64,000 bases of DNA, from contig CAYXTI010000012.1 of the NCBI GenBank assembly GCA_964468495.1, positions 1 to 64,000 of the forward strand, written 5' to 3'. The notes beneath the pieces were generated by a model, which had not been told where the DNA came from, searched no databases, and worked only from the letters and a program-made list of their open reading frames with translations. A program made the translations under genes and the position numbers. Positions 28,651-37,824 of the stretch are shown here, in pieces. Each line of letters opens with the position of its first letter. The first letter of the stretch is position 1. This stretch comes from CAYXTI01 sp964468495. Lineage in GTDB: Bacteria; Pseudomonadota; Alphaproteobacteria; Rickettsiales; Rickettsiaceae.

Positions 28651-29262
28651 ATGAATAATATAAATACATTTATTGGTAAATCAGCAATAGATTTTACAGC
28701 AAAAGCAATAATGCCAGATAACAGCATTAACGATGTTTTTAATCTTAAGTCCTATTTAGGAGGGCAAAAAGGTATATTATTTTTTTATCCCTTAGATTTT
28801 ACTTTTGTTTGCCCTTCTGAGATCATAGCATTTAATAATAGATTAGAAGAGTTTACAAATAGGAAAACAAAGATTATTTCGGTAAGTGTTGATTCGCATT
28901 TTTCACATCATGCATGGAAAGCAACATCTTTAAATAAAGGGGGAATAGGTAATGTACAATTTCCAATGGTATCAGATTTAGATAAAGCTATATCAACATC
29001 ATATAATGTATTAAATGAAGATAGCGTTGCTTTTAGAGGGACATTCTTAATTGATCAAGAATTTAAAATTAGGCATTATTTGATTAATGATCTTGCATTA
29101 GGAAGAGATATAGATGAAACTTTAAGAATTATAGATGCACTTGATTTTCATACTTCCTATGGAGAAGTATGTCCAGCTGGATGGAAAGATGGACAAAAAG
29201 GAATGAAACCAACTACCCAAGGGGTCTCTGAATATTTAGGATCTAATGCAGAAAAACTTTAA
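28651..29262 (+). CDS. 2-Cys peroxiredoxin (AhpC/TSA family)
   Basis: Thiol peroxidase that reduces hydrogen peroxide and alkyl hydroperoxides. In the 203-residue protein the peroxidatic cysteine is Cys54 in DFTFVCPSE and the resolving cysteine Cys174 in GEVCPAGW, both conserved. The Prx1/AhpC typical 2-Cys subfamily length and the C-terminal PT..GV.EYL tail match. A strong Shine-Dalgarno site precedes the ATG, and the long leader contains two hairpins. It is the last gene before a convergent boundary with trmD. Confidence 0.95.
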   Translation: MNNINTFIGKSAIDFTAKAIMPDNSINDVFNLKSYLGGQKGILFFYPLDFTFVCPSEIIAFNNRLEEFTNRKTKIISVSVDSHFSHHAWKATSLNKGGIGNVQFPMVSDLDKAISTSYNVLNEDSVAFRGTFLIDQEFKIRHYLINDLALGRDIDETLRIIDALDFHTSYGEVCPAGWKDGQKGMKPTTQGVSEYLGSNAEKL

Positions 29263-29370
29263 TTTTTTAAATAAGAAATGAAAGTAATGATAACTAGCAT
29301 CTTTAATAACTAAATATCAAGATCTACGTTTGTTATTGTATTATCCTATATAATAAAACAAAATAATTTA

Positions 29371-29425
29371 TTCTTTTTCTTTTATAAATTTACTATTACC
29401 ATAATTATTTATAAGAGAAAAAGAA
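29371..29425. terminator. Bidirectional terminator-like 19-bp inverted repeat
   Basis: Bases 29371-29389 pair with 29407-29425 over 19 bp with one G-U-type mismatch and a 17-base loop. The left arm is T-rich and the right arm A-rich, so an RNA from either strand would form a long stem. It sits between the convergent peroxiredoxin and trmD genes, where a shared terminator is expected. Confidence 0.55.
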
Positions 29426-29460
29426 ATAATTCTTATATAGGATTAAAACTAATTAATAAA

Positions 29461-30174
29461 TTAAGTTTTTTTAATTAAATCAGGCCTTAGTTTAGAAGTA
29501 ATTTTAACTGATTGCTTTTTCTGCCAAGATTGCACTGCTTTATGATTACCAGATAATAAAACATCAGGAACTTGCTTACCTCTCCAAATAAAAGGTTTAG
29601 TAAAAAGTGGATATTCTAAATAGCCAAAACTTGTTTTATTAACCTCAAATGACTCCTCTAATAAATTTTTAGAATTTACAATAACACCTGGTAATAATCT
29701 AATAATGCTATCTAAAATAGTGAAAGCAGCTATCTCTCCTCCAGATAAAATATAATCCCCTATACTAATCTGTTTTAAATTATATTCATCAATGATACGC
29801 TCATCAATGCCTTCAAAACGTCCACATAACATAACTATTCTTTTTTGAACTGACATTTTCTTAATTAACTCTTGTGTTAATAAAACCCCTCTGGGAGAAA
29901 GATAATACAACTCATCAACCTGATTATTTTCTAATACTGAATCAATAGCATCTGCTAAAACATCTGGTCTCATCACCAAACCACTTCCTCCATACATTTT
30001 ACCATCAAATTTCTTATGTTTTGTTTTTCCAAAATCACGAATATTAACAGTATTATAATTCCATATTCCTTTTTCAAGAGCCCTTCCAGCTAAAGAAAAG
30101 CTAAGAGGACCTGGAAACATCTGAGGAAAAATTGTTAGTATAGTAGCATGAAACACAGTTAAATACTCAATCAT
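29461..30174 (-). CDS. trmD: tRNA (guanine-N1)-methyltransferase TrmD
   Basis: SPOUT methyltransferase making m1G37, which prevents frameshifting. The 237-residue protein shows the knot motifs: YYLSPRGVLLTQELI, LCGRFEGIDERI and the SIGDYILSGGEIAA loop that binds S-adenosylmethionine. In many bacteria trmD sits with rpsP, rimM and rplS; here it stands alone, while rpsP lies about 34 kb away at the right edge. Confidence 0.96.
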   Translation of the reverse strand: MIEYLTVFHATILTIFPQMFPGPLSFSLAGRALEKGIWNYNTVNIRDFGKTKHKKFDGKMYGGSGLVMRPDVLADAIDSVLENNQVDELYYLSPRGVLLTQELIKKMSVQKRIVMLCGRFEGIDERIIDEYNLKQISIGDYILSGGEIAAFTILDSIIRLLPGVIVNSKNLLEESFEVNKTSFGYLEYPLFTKPFIWRGKQVPDVLLSGNHKAVQSWQKKQSVKITSKLRPDLIKKT

Positions 30175-30501
30175 TTATTAAAAAAATTGTTATCATAGCT
30201 ATAAAAAATAGTTATAGAAATATTTAATTGTAATAATATATATACTTGTTATATAATCAAGCTACCTAATGATTATATAAATAATAATCAATATCAATAT
30301 TTCTATAAATAAAGAAATTTATATTTATGCTATTTATAAAATATTATTGACAAAAAAATTGTTTCAATAAATAATGAATATTCTTTCACACAACAAAAAT
30401 AATTAATTATAAAAGTTTAAAGAACATATAAGTTTATTATATGATATGGTTTTTTAAGATTTTAAAAAACTAAAGACTAAAACTCATGATCGACTATAAC
30501 T
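30175..30501. other. 327-bp divergent gap between trmD and thrS
   Basis: No gene is seen. A hairpin made of A-T pairs, with one closing G-C pair, GTTTTTTA...TAAAAAAC, lies at 30449-30470, 30 bp before the thrS start. Both promoters must be here but no clear -35/-10 pair could be assigned. Confidence 0.4.
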
Positions 30502-32430
30502 ATGGAAATAGATATTAAATTATCAGATGGTGAATATAAGAAATTTCCTTCTGGAGTAACTAGTTATGAGATAGCAGCAGCTATTTCCCCACATCTAGCA
30601 AAACAAGCAATAATAGCAGAAATAAATGGAGAAATAACTGATCTATCAGCACCTATTTATATCAGTAGTCAAGTAAAAATATTAACAAGTGAAGATCCCT
30701 TATCACTAGATATAATTAGACACGATGCTGCACATATCACAGCACAAGCAGTAAAAGAAATTTTTCCTAATATACAAATTACTATAGGTCCTACTATAAA
30801 AGATGGTTTTTATTATGACTTTGCAAAAGACTCTCCTTTTACTGAAAAAGATCTAGAACTCATTGAAGCAAGGATGAAAGAAATTATAAAAAAAGACTAT
30901 CCTTTTATTAGAGAAGAATGTGATAGAGATAAAGCAATTAAGTTATTTCGAGAAATGGGAGAACATTATAAAGTAGAAATCATTAATTCAATAGATAAAA
31001 ATGCTGAAATAACTTTATACCACCAGGGAAATTTTGTTGATTTATGTCGAGGCCCTCATGGTCCTTCTACTGGGAAAATAAAGTATTTCAAATTAATAAA
31101 AGTAGCAGGAGCATACTGGAGAGGAGATGTCAAAAATCCTATGCTACAAAGAATTTATGGAACAGCATGGCCTAATAAGGATAAACTAAGTAGTTATTTA
31201 AAAAAATTAAAAGAAGCTGCTAAAAGAGATCATAGAAAAATTGGAAAGGAACTAAAATTATTCCATTTTCAAGAAGAAGCTCAAGGTATGGTTTTTTGGC
31301 ATCAAAAAGGATTTAATATATATAAAATAATTGAAATATATATAAGAAATAAATTACACCAAGAAGGATATATAGAAGTAAAAACTCCTTTAATGATTGA
31401 TAAAACTTTATGGCAAAAATCTGGCCATTGGGATAAATTTCGTCAAAATATGTTTATACTTAATAATCAAGAACAAACAAATGCACTAAAACCCATGAAC
31501 TGCCCTTGTCATGTAGAAATATTTAAACAGCAAATAAAAAGCTATAGGGATTTACCTATTAGAATGGCTGAATTTGGTATATGTCATAGAAATGAATCAT
31601 CAGGAGCACTGCATGGGCTTATGCGAGTCAGGAGCTTTACACAAGATGATGCGCATATATTTTGTACAGAAGAACAAATTAATAGTGAAACAATAAAATT
31701 TTGTAGGTTATTAATCAATATATACAAAGATTTTGGCTTTACAAAAATTAAAATAAAATTCTCTGACAGACCACAAAAAAAAGAAGGAAGTGATGAAATT
31801 TGGGATAAAGCTGAACTAGCACTAAAAAAAGCGATAAAAGAAGCAGGATTAAACTATGAACTTAATAAAGGAGAAGGAGCTTTTTATGGCCCTAAAATAG
31901 AATTTACTTTAATAGATGCATTAGAAAGAGAATGGCAATGCGGTACATTACAAGTAGACTTTGTTTTACCTGAAAAATTAGGAGCAAAATATATTGATAG
32001 TAATAATAAAAAAAGAGTTCCAATTATGTTACATCGTGCAATCCTAGGAACTTTTGAACGGTTTATAGGACTTCTGATAGAAGAATATTCAGGAGAATTT
32101 CCAATTTGGCTAGCTCCTATACAAGTAGTTGTAGTTGGTGTTAATAACCAACTAGATGACTATATATTACAAATAAATAAAGAATTAATTAATGCTAATA
32201 TCAGATCAGAGGTTGATTTGTCAAGAGAAAAACTCCAATATAAAATCCGCTATTTTTCTTATCAAAAAGTTCCAATTATAGCAGTTGTTGGTCCTAAGGA
32301 AATGGAATCAAAAACATTGACTTTACGTTCTTTTGGTAATACTAATAACATTATAGTTAACCATAGCGTAGTGACAATAAAGCAATTAATTAATATAATA
32401 AATAAAGAAAATAAAAAATATATCAACTAA
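30502..32430 (+). CDS. thrS: Threonyl-tRNA synthetase
   Basis: Class II synthetase for tRNA-Thr. The 642-residue length and domain order are standard: N-terminal TGS domain, the editing (SAD) domain with HDAAHI and the GNFVDLCRGPH motif that holds zinc-like ligands, the catalytic core with MNCPCHVEIFK (zinc cysteine) and motif 2 FGICHRNESSGALHGLMRVR, and the C-terminal anticodon-binding domain. infC follows, the same thrS-infC order as in many bacteria. Confidence 0.97.
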   Translation: MEIDIKLSDGEYKKFPSGVTSYEIAAAISPHLAKQAIIAEINGEITDLSAPIYISSQVKILTSEDPLSLDIIRHDAAHITAQAVKEIFPNIQITIGPTIKDGFYYDFAKDSPFTEKDLELIEARMKEIIKKDYPFIREECDRDKAIKLFREMGEHYKVEIINSIDKNAEITLYHQGNFVDLCRGPHGPSTGKIKYFKLIKVAGAYWRGDVKNPMLQRIYGTAWPNKDKLSSYLKKLKEAAKRDHRKIGKELKLFHFQEEAQGMVFWHQKGFNIYKIIEIYIRNKLHQEGYIEVKTPLMIDKTLWQKSGHWDKFRQNMFILNNQEQTNALKPMNCPCHVEIFKQQIKSYRDLPIRMAEFGICHRNESSGALHGLMRVRSFTQDDAHIFCTEEQINSETIKFCRLLINIYKDFGFTKIKIKFSDRPQKKEGSDEIWDKAELALKKAIKEAGLNYELNKGEGAFYGPKIEFTLIDALEREWQCGTLQVDFVLPEKLGAKYIDSNNKKRVPIMLHRAILGTFERFIGLLIEEYSGEFPIWLAPIQVVVVGVNNQLDDYILQINKELINANIRSEVDLSREKLQYKIRYFSYQKVPIIAVVGPKEMESKTLTLRSFGNTNNIIVNHSVVTIKQLINIINKENKKYIN

Positions 32431-32469
32431 ACATTTATTTATCAATAATATAAAATCATTTTAATTTAC

Positions 32470-32484
32470 AGGAGGTTAGTTATT
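32470..32484 (+). promoter_or_regulatory. Strong Shine-Dalgarno with AUU start of infC
   Basis: AGGAGGTTA at 32470-32478 is followed by an ATT start codon at 32482-32484. No ATG or GTG occurs in frame between this point and residue 42. An AUU start is the known, autoregulatory start of infC in E. coli, which IF3 itself disfavours. The same arrangement here decides the start of the gene. Confidence 0.8.
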
Positions 32485-33003
32485 TCAAGTTTAAAAAATA
32501 AAAAATTCTTAAAAATTAATAAAGAAATTAAAGCGCAAGAAGTACGATTAATAGGTATAGATGGAAAAGTAGTAGGTATTGTTCCTATTGCTACTGCTTT
32601 ATCTATGGCTAATGCAGTTAGCCTTGATTTAATTGAAATTTCTCCAAATACTAATCCTCCTGTATGTAAAATACTAGATTATAAACGCTATCTTTACAGC
32701 TTTAAGAGAAAAAAACAAGAAGCTAAAAAAAAACAAAAGAAGATTGGTATTAAAGAAATGAAATTCAAAATTAATATTGGAAAAGGAGATTTTGATATTA
32801 AAACAGCTAAAATAACTAAATTTATTAATGAAGGTAATAAAGTAAAAGTATCTCTATGGTTTAAGGGAAGAGAAATTTTACATAAAAACAAAGGTCTAGA
32901 ACTATTTGAAAAAATTATTGAAAAAACTTCAAATATATCAAAAGTTGATACTATTCCAAAAATAGAAGGCAAACAAATAATTATGGTATTAACTCCTATG
33001 TGA
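32482..33003 (+). CDS. infC: Translation initiation factor IF-3 (AUU start)
   Basis: IF3 binds the 30S subunit, blocks premature 50S joining and checks the initiator tRNA. With the ATT start the protein is 173 residues, the normal length. Residues 10-45 carry the conserved INKEIKAQEVRLIG and DGKVVGIV N-terminal motif, followed by LDLIEISPNTNPPVCKI and the C-terminal domain with MKFKINIGKGDF. Starting at the first ATG (32605) would remove half of the N-terminal domain, so the ATT start is preferred. thrS lies 51 bp upstream; no L35 or L20 gene follows. Confidence 0.93.
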   Translation: MSSLKNKKFLKINKEIKAQEVRLIGIDGKVVGIVPIATALSMANAVSLDLIEISPNTNPPVCKILDYKRYLYSFKRKKQEAKKKQKKIGIKEMKFKINIGKGDFDIKTAKITKFINEGNKVKVSLWFKGREILHKNKGLELFEKIIEKTSNISKVDTIPKIEGKQIIMVLTPM

Positions 33004-33177
33004 CTGCTCTCTACCATAAAGTTTGGAGTTTCTAATATCAATAGCAGCAGCTTTCCTTACAATATTAATCTTCTTATAAGCATATTTACCTATTTAACAA
33101 TAATGATAGACAAATAAGTAAAATAAAATATTGTATTAAAAACAAAAAAATAAACCAAAGACCTACTAACTTAGTCA

Positions 33178-33612
33178 TTATAAAAAATTTTTTGCTCTAT
33201 CAGAAAAAGCTTTTATCATTTGGTGAGTTGCTTTAGATAACAATCTTTTTAATAATTTATCTAAAACTTTTGATTTTATTTTAAAATCAAGTGTAAAATC
33301 AACTTCACTATTATTATGTAAATCGGTTATTTTCCAAATACTACTCAAATAATTAAAAGGCCCTGATATACCACTAATATTTATTAAAAATAAATCATTA
33401 TTATGTAAAGAAAAAATTTTTGATCTATAGTTCAAAGAAAAAAATTTAAAATTAATAAATAAATCAGCAATAATAATATTGTCATACTGCTCTATAATAT
33501 CTACCTTTTTACACCAAGGAAGAAAGCTAGGATATTTTTCTACATCTAAAACTATCTTATTAAGAATATCAGCTGTATAGGGCATTATACGAACTATATG
33601 TAAAGCACACAT
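33178..33612 (-). CDS. RatA/COQ10-family START-like lipid-binding protein
   Basis: A 144-residue SRPBCC-fold protein. The opening pattern with Y(T)A, DVEKYPSFLPWCKKVDI and the later GPFNYLSSIWKI match the ubiquinone-binding COQ10/RatA family, which is widespread in alphaproteobacteria and mitochondria. In COQ10 the pocket carries ubiquinone; the E. coli member RatA was described as a ribosome association toxin, but the COQ10-like role is the more likely one here. It is convergent with infC and stands about 200 bp downstream of lipA on the same strand. Confidence 0.85.
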   Translation of the reverse strand: MCALHIVRIMPYTADILNKIVLDVEKYPSFLPWCKKVDIIEQYDNIIIADLFINFKFFSLNYRSKIFSLHNNDLFLINISGISGPFNYLSSIWKITDLHNNSEVDFTLDFKIKSKVLDKLLKRLLSKATHQMIKAFSDRAKNFL

Positions 33613-33820
33613 AAATTATATATTAAAAAATAATTTCAAAATAGATACAAATCAAAATAATATACTTTCATAAAAACATTACAATTATTTAATTCCATTG
33701 AGATATTTTATATTAAATGATCTATAGTATAGCTATAATCTGGTAAATTACTAAGTAATGATGGCTATTTATAATAAATATTAACTAAATTCTAGAAATA
33801 AAAATCTTATCACTAAATTA

Positions 33821-34735
33821 TCATATATTTATTGTTAGATAATTATTAACTTCAAGATTTTTTAATCTAGCTTCACGTAATTTTTTAAAATCATCACCTG
33901 CATGATAAGATGATCTAGTCAAAGGAGAGGAAGATACCATTAAAAAACCCTTTGCTTTAGCTACTCTTGCTAAATAATGAAACTCCTCAGGAGTAGCATA
34001 TCTATGAATAGGAGCATGTTTTTTAGTTGGTTGCAAATATTGTCCAATTGTTATAAAATCAACCTCAGCAGCGCGTAAATCTTCCATTACTTGAATAACC
34101 TCTGAGTTAGTTTCACCAAGTCCTAACATTATTCCTGATTTAGTAAAAATATTTTTTTCTAATTTTTTTGCGTTATGTAATAAACATAAAGAATTATAAT
34201 ACCTAGCTCCTGGCCGAATCAATTTATAAAGAGAAGGAACAGTTTCAATATTATGATTAAAAACATCTGGTTTAGCCTTAATTATACTCTCAACAGCTGA
34301 TGTTTTCTTTAAAAAATCAGGGGTTAATACCTCTATAGTAACAGTTGTTGATAACCGTCTAATAGCATTAATACAATTTGCAAAATGCTGTGCTCCACCA
34401 TCAGCTAGATCATCCCTATCAACTGAAGTAATTACTACATGTTCAAGCCCTAATTCAACAACACTATGTGCAAGCCTTTCAGGCTCATGAGGGTCAAGTA
34501 AATCAGGGACACCAGTTTTAACATTACAAAAACGACAAGATCGTGTACAAACAGCTCCTAAAATCATAACTGTAGCATGTTTTTTAGACCAACACTCACC
34601 TATATTAGGACAAGCAGCTTCTTCACATACAGTATTTAATTTAAAAGCTCTAACTAATTCTTTAGTCTTTTGATATTGTGGAGATATAGGAGCTTTTACT
34701 TTTATCCAATCTGGCTTCTGTCTTATTGTATCCAT
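33821..34735 (-). CDS. lipA: Lipoyl synthase LipA
   Basis: Radical-SAM enzyme that inserts two sulfurs into the octanoyl group on lipoyl domains. The 304-residue protein has both iron-sulfur sites: the auxiliary cluster cysteines in CEEAACPNIGECW and the radical-SAM motif CTRSCRFC. The C-terminal RSSYHAG serine ligand motif is also present. It follows recF by 23 bp on the same strand, and a purine-rich GAGAGA precedes the ATG. Confidence 0.97.
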   Translation of the reverse strand: MDTIRQKPDWIKVKAPISPQYQKTKELVRAFKLNTVCEEAACPNIGECWSKKHATVMILGAVCTRSCRFCNVKTGVPDLLDPHEPERLAHSVVELGLEHVVITSVDRDDLADGGAQHFANCINAIRRLSTTVTIEVLTPDFLKKTSAVESIIKAKPDVFNHNIETVPSLYKLIRPGARYYNSLCLLHNAKKLEKNIFTKSGIMLGLGETNSEVIQVMEDLRAAEVDFITIGQYLQPTKKHAPIHRYATPEEFHYLARVAKAKGFLMVSSSPLTRSSYHAGDDFKKLREARLKNLEVNNYLTINI

Positions 34736-34758
34736 ATCATTATCTCTCTTAATATTAT

Positions 34759-35865
34759 TTATGATTTTACTTCAATTACTTGAGCACTATTATAAAAATT
34801 TTTGACTCCTATAAGATCAGTAGTTGTAATAAATGTCTGAGCCCTTTTAGTACACAAATAATCAGCAAGATAAGCTTTTCTATGGTCATCTAAACGTACA
34901 AATAATTCATCTAGCAAAACTATGGGTGTAGTTTCTGTTTTTCTAATAATAGTATTAATTTGAGCAAATATTATTGCAATTAACATTTCTTTCTGTTCTC
35001 CAGTAGAGCAAAATTTTGCAGTATTATTTTTCTTTGGATGAGTAACAAATAAATCAACTTTATGTATACCAAAATTTGTTTTACCAGAATCGCGATCTTT
35101 AACTCTGGTATTCTCTAATGCTTTTGTATAAACATCAATAAAATTGTTATTTTGCAGTAGAAGTTTATCCTGATTTTCAAAAAAAAGATTACTAATAGAT
35201 AGTTTAACCTTAAGAAAAGTAAAATCAATACTATCTATAGATTCTTGCATCCATTGCAAAATATTATTACGTGCAATATGTATATCTTGTGCATACATAG
35301 ACATTTTTTGCTCTATTTGAATAATAAAAGAACTATTTAACATAGAAGGGAAATACCTTAAACATCGTAATCGTTCTTTCATATAATAATCATATTTCAT
35401 AATATTTTTTGCATGATTAGCGTCAAAATTATATACTATTCTATCTAACAATTTTTTTCTATCAATTCTATTAGCTAAAAAAATACTATCCATTTGAGGG
35501 GTTAACCATACTATATTTACTATATTAGATAACTCATTATTTTTAATTTTTATACCATTATAGTAAATCAATTTACCCTTTGATGATAAATCATAATTAG
35601 TAATTATTTCTGCAAGGCCTAATTTACTTTTCATAATAAACTTACTTACCCAATGATCTTGACCTATTTTGCATATCTCATCATAATTTGCCGATCTTAT
35701 GCCTTTTCCAAGAGATAATAACGAAATTGCTTCTAATATATTAGTTTTTCCAACACCATTTTTTCCTCTAATTATAACTATATCTTGACTACAATCTAAT
35801 TTTATTGAATTAAAATTCCGATAATTATCCAAATATATAGTATTTAAATAAGTTTTCCTAACCAT
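34759..35865 (-). CDS. recF: DNA replication and repair protein RecF
   Basis: SMC-like ATPase that helps load RecA on gaps with RecO and RecR. The 368-residue protein shows Walker A GKNGVGKTN near residue 37, the signature region STGEQKEMLIAIIFA and Walker B PIVLLDEL. Although recF is often beside dnaN, here its neighbours are lipA and, divergently, pepA. Confidence 0.95.
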   Translation of the reverse strand: MVRKTYLNTIYLDNYRNFNSIKLDCSQDIVIIRGKNGVGKTNILEAISLLSLGKGIRSANYDEICKIGQDHWVSKFIMKSKLGLAEIITNYDLSSKGKLIYYNGIKIKNNELSNIVNIVWLTPQMDSIFLANRIDRKKLLDRIVYNFDANHAKNIMKYDYYMKERLRCLRYFPSMLNSSFIIQIEQKMSMYAQDIHIARNNILQWMQESIDSIDFTFLKVKLSISNLFFENQDKLLLQNNNFIDVYTKALENTRVKDRDSGKTNFGIHKVDLFVTHPKKNNTAKFCSTGEQKEMLIAIIFAQINTIIRKTETTPIVLLDELFVRLDDHRKAYLADYLCTKRAQTFITTTDLIGVKNFYNSAQVIEVKS

Positions 35866-36303
35866 TACTATTGATATAACTTTTAAATCTAAAACAACTC
35901 TATAAACTTAAATAAATTTACCTTTAAATAGATATAATAATTATTATATCCTCAAGGGGATACCATACAATTTATTTTAATAAAATAACTTCAAATTATT
36001 TATTTCTTTTTATTTTAAAATATAATAAGGTTTATTTTAATTTTAAACTACCTATAAATATCAATAAAAAGACTTGCAATTACAAGAATAAAAAAGTACC
36101 TTTAGTCTTAAATTTTTAGAAAACTTAAATCAATTAAATAATAATTTAAAAACAAGTAAATATATATTTTGCTATATAACATAATTAAAAATAAATATAA
36201 ACTATCCTAGCTTAGGATGATCAATAAAAATGAATTATTAATTTATATAATACCTAATAATTTATAACTAAATATATAAAATTTAAAAAGTTAAGAGAGC
36301 ATT
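35866..36303. other. 438-bp divergent gap between recF and pepA
   Basis: No gene is seen. A short hairpin ATCCTA-GCT-TAGGAT lies at 36204-36218, 85 bp before pepA. An AAGAGAG ribosome binding site lies about 6 bases before the pepA ATG. The rest is AT-rich with no clear repeat. Confidence 0.4.
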
Positions 36304-37824
36304 ATGATTGATATATCTATTACAAAAAAAAATAATGAGAAAACAGATGCTATTGTCATATTAATCAATAATAAACTAAGTCTAGATAAAGAAATAAGCA
36401 TTATTGATCAAGAAGAATATAATGGGATAATAGCAAAAACTATTTCTAATAAATTAAAATTTAGTGGTAAATTTTGTCAAATACAAAATTGTAATATAAT
36501 TGATAAAAAAGGCAATTTAAAAGATATTATCATTATTGGATTAGGCAATGAAAATAGTTTAACAGAAAATCAAATAGAAGAAATAGGAGGAAAAATTCAA
36601 AAACAAGCTTATGAATTAAAAATACGCTCTTTATCCATTGATATTAATAATGACATTGGCAGTATTGATAAAAATAATAGCGCTGCATTAATTGCAAGTG
36701 GGATCTTATTATCTTCCTATAGGTTTAATAAATATAATACAACTATAACAAAAGAAGAGAACTTTATTACCCCAAAAATTAATATCAGATTAAATAATAA
36801 TCCAGAGCTAGCAATAGCAATATATAAAAATAAAAAAGCAATTGCCTCAGGAGTATTCTTTGCCAGAGATTGTATATCTGAAGGTGGTAATATTTTATAC
36901 CCTGAAAGCTATGCAAATAGAATTATAGAAAAACTAACCCCGCTTGGAGTAAAAGTAAAGGTAATAGGCGAACAAAAAATGAAAGATCTTGGGATGGGGG
37001 CATTTTTAGCAGTAGGACAAGGTTCAGATCATGAATCAAAAATGGTAATCATGCAATACCAAGGAGATAATAAAGAAAAACAACCAGTATGTCTGGTAGG
37101 AAAAGGAGTAACCTTTGACTCTGGAGGTATTTCACTAAAACCTGCAGCAGGAATGGATTCAATGAAATATGATATGTCAGGTTCAGCTGCTGTTGTAGGG
37201 TTAATAAATTGTTTAGCCCTTAGAAATGCAAAAGTAAATGTAGTAGGGATAGTAGGACTAGCAGAAAATATGATAAGTGGGAAAGCACAGCGTCCTGGTG
37301 ATGTAATTACTACCATGTCAAAACAAACAGTAGAAGTATTAAATACTGATGCTGAAGGTAGGTTAGTATTATGTGATTGCCTAACTTACTTACAAGAAAA
37401 TTTTAGTCCTAGCTGCATAGTTGATTTAGCAACCCTAACTGGAGCAATCATAATTGCTTTAGGACATACATATGCAGGATGCTTTACAAATAGCGATATA
37501 CTAGCAACACAACTTATTAATGCATCAAATAAAACAAATGAAAAATTATGGAGAATGCCTATGCATGAAGATTATAATAAAAGTATAAAATCTGTAATTG
37601 CTGATATAGCAAATATTAGTTCCATTAAAGGTGCAGCAGGAAGTGCTACCGCTGCACATTTTCTAGCTAGATTTATTAAAAAAGAAATAAAATGGGCTCA
37701 TCTTGATATAGCTGGAGTAGCGTGGAATAAGCACAAAGAAAATTCAATTTGTCCTAAAGGTGCAACAGGGTTTGGGGTAAGGCTACTAAACCAATTTATA
37801 TACGATAATTATGAGTCATTATAA
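36304..37824 (+). CDS. pepA: Leucyl aminopeptidase PepA
   Basis: Di-metal M17 aminopeptidase that trims peptides; the E. coli enzyme also binds DNA in plasmid dimer resolution. The 506-residue protein has the metal-binding GVTFDSGGISLKP segment and the M17 signature NTDAEGRL, both intact. The last 14 bp overlap the start of mipZ, so the two genes are translationally coupled. In an intracellular bacterium it may help use imported peptides. Confidence 0.95.
   Translation: MIDISITKKNNEKTDAIVILINNKLSLDKEISIIDQEEYNGIIAKTISNKLKFSGKFCQIQNCNIIDKKGNLKDIIIIGLGNENSLTENQIEEIGGKIQKQAYELKIRSLSIDINNDIGSIDKNNSAALIASGILLSSYRFNKYNTTITKEENFITPKINIRLNNNPELAIAIYKNKKAIASGVFFARDCISEGGNILYPESYANRIIEKLTPLGVKVKVIGEQKMKDLGMGAFLAVGQGSDHESKMVIMQYQGDNKEKQPVCLVGKGVTFDSGGISLKPAAGMDSMKYDMSGSAAVVGLINCLALRNAKVNVVGIVGLAENMISGKAQRPGDVITTMSKQTVEVLNTDAEGRLVLCDCLTYLQENFSPSCIVDLATLTGAIIIALGHTYAGCFTNSDILATQLINASNKTNEKLWRMPMHEDYNKSIKSVIADIANISSIKGAAGSATAAHFLARFIKKEIKWAHLDIAGVAWNKHKENSICPKGATGFGVRLLNQFIYDNYESL

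Noticed and set aside
30449..30470. thrS operator or T-box leader
   Set aside because: The hairpin consists of A-T pairs apart from one closing G-C pair, with no specifier loop or antiterminator partner, and T-boxes are not expected in alphaproteobacteria.
32605..33003. infC starting at ATG 32605
   Set aside because: It would remove the conserved N-terminal motif of IF3 that is plainly encoded upstream in the same frame.
33004..33105. Short minus-strand open stretch (about 33 codons) after infC with a plausible-looking peptide
   Set aside because: No start codon is in frame and no family is recognisable. It could be a gene relic, but the evidence is too thin to list.
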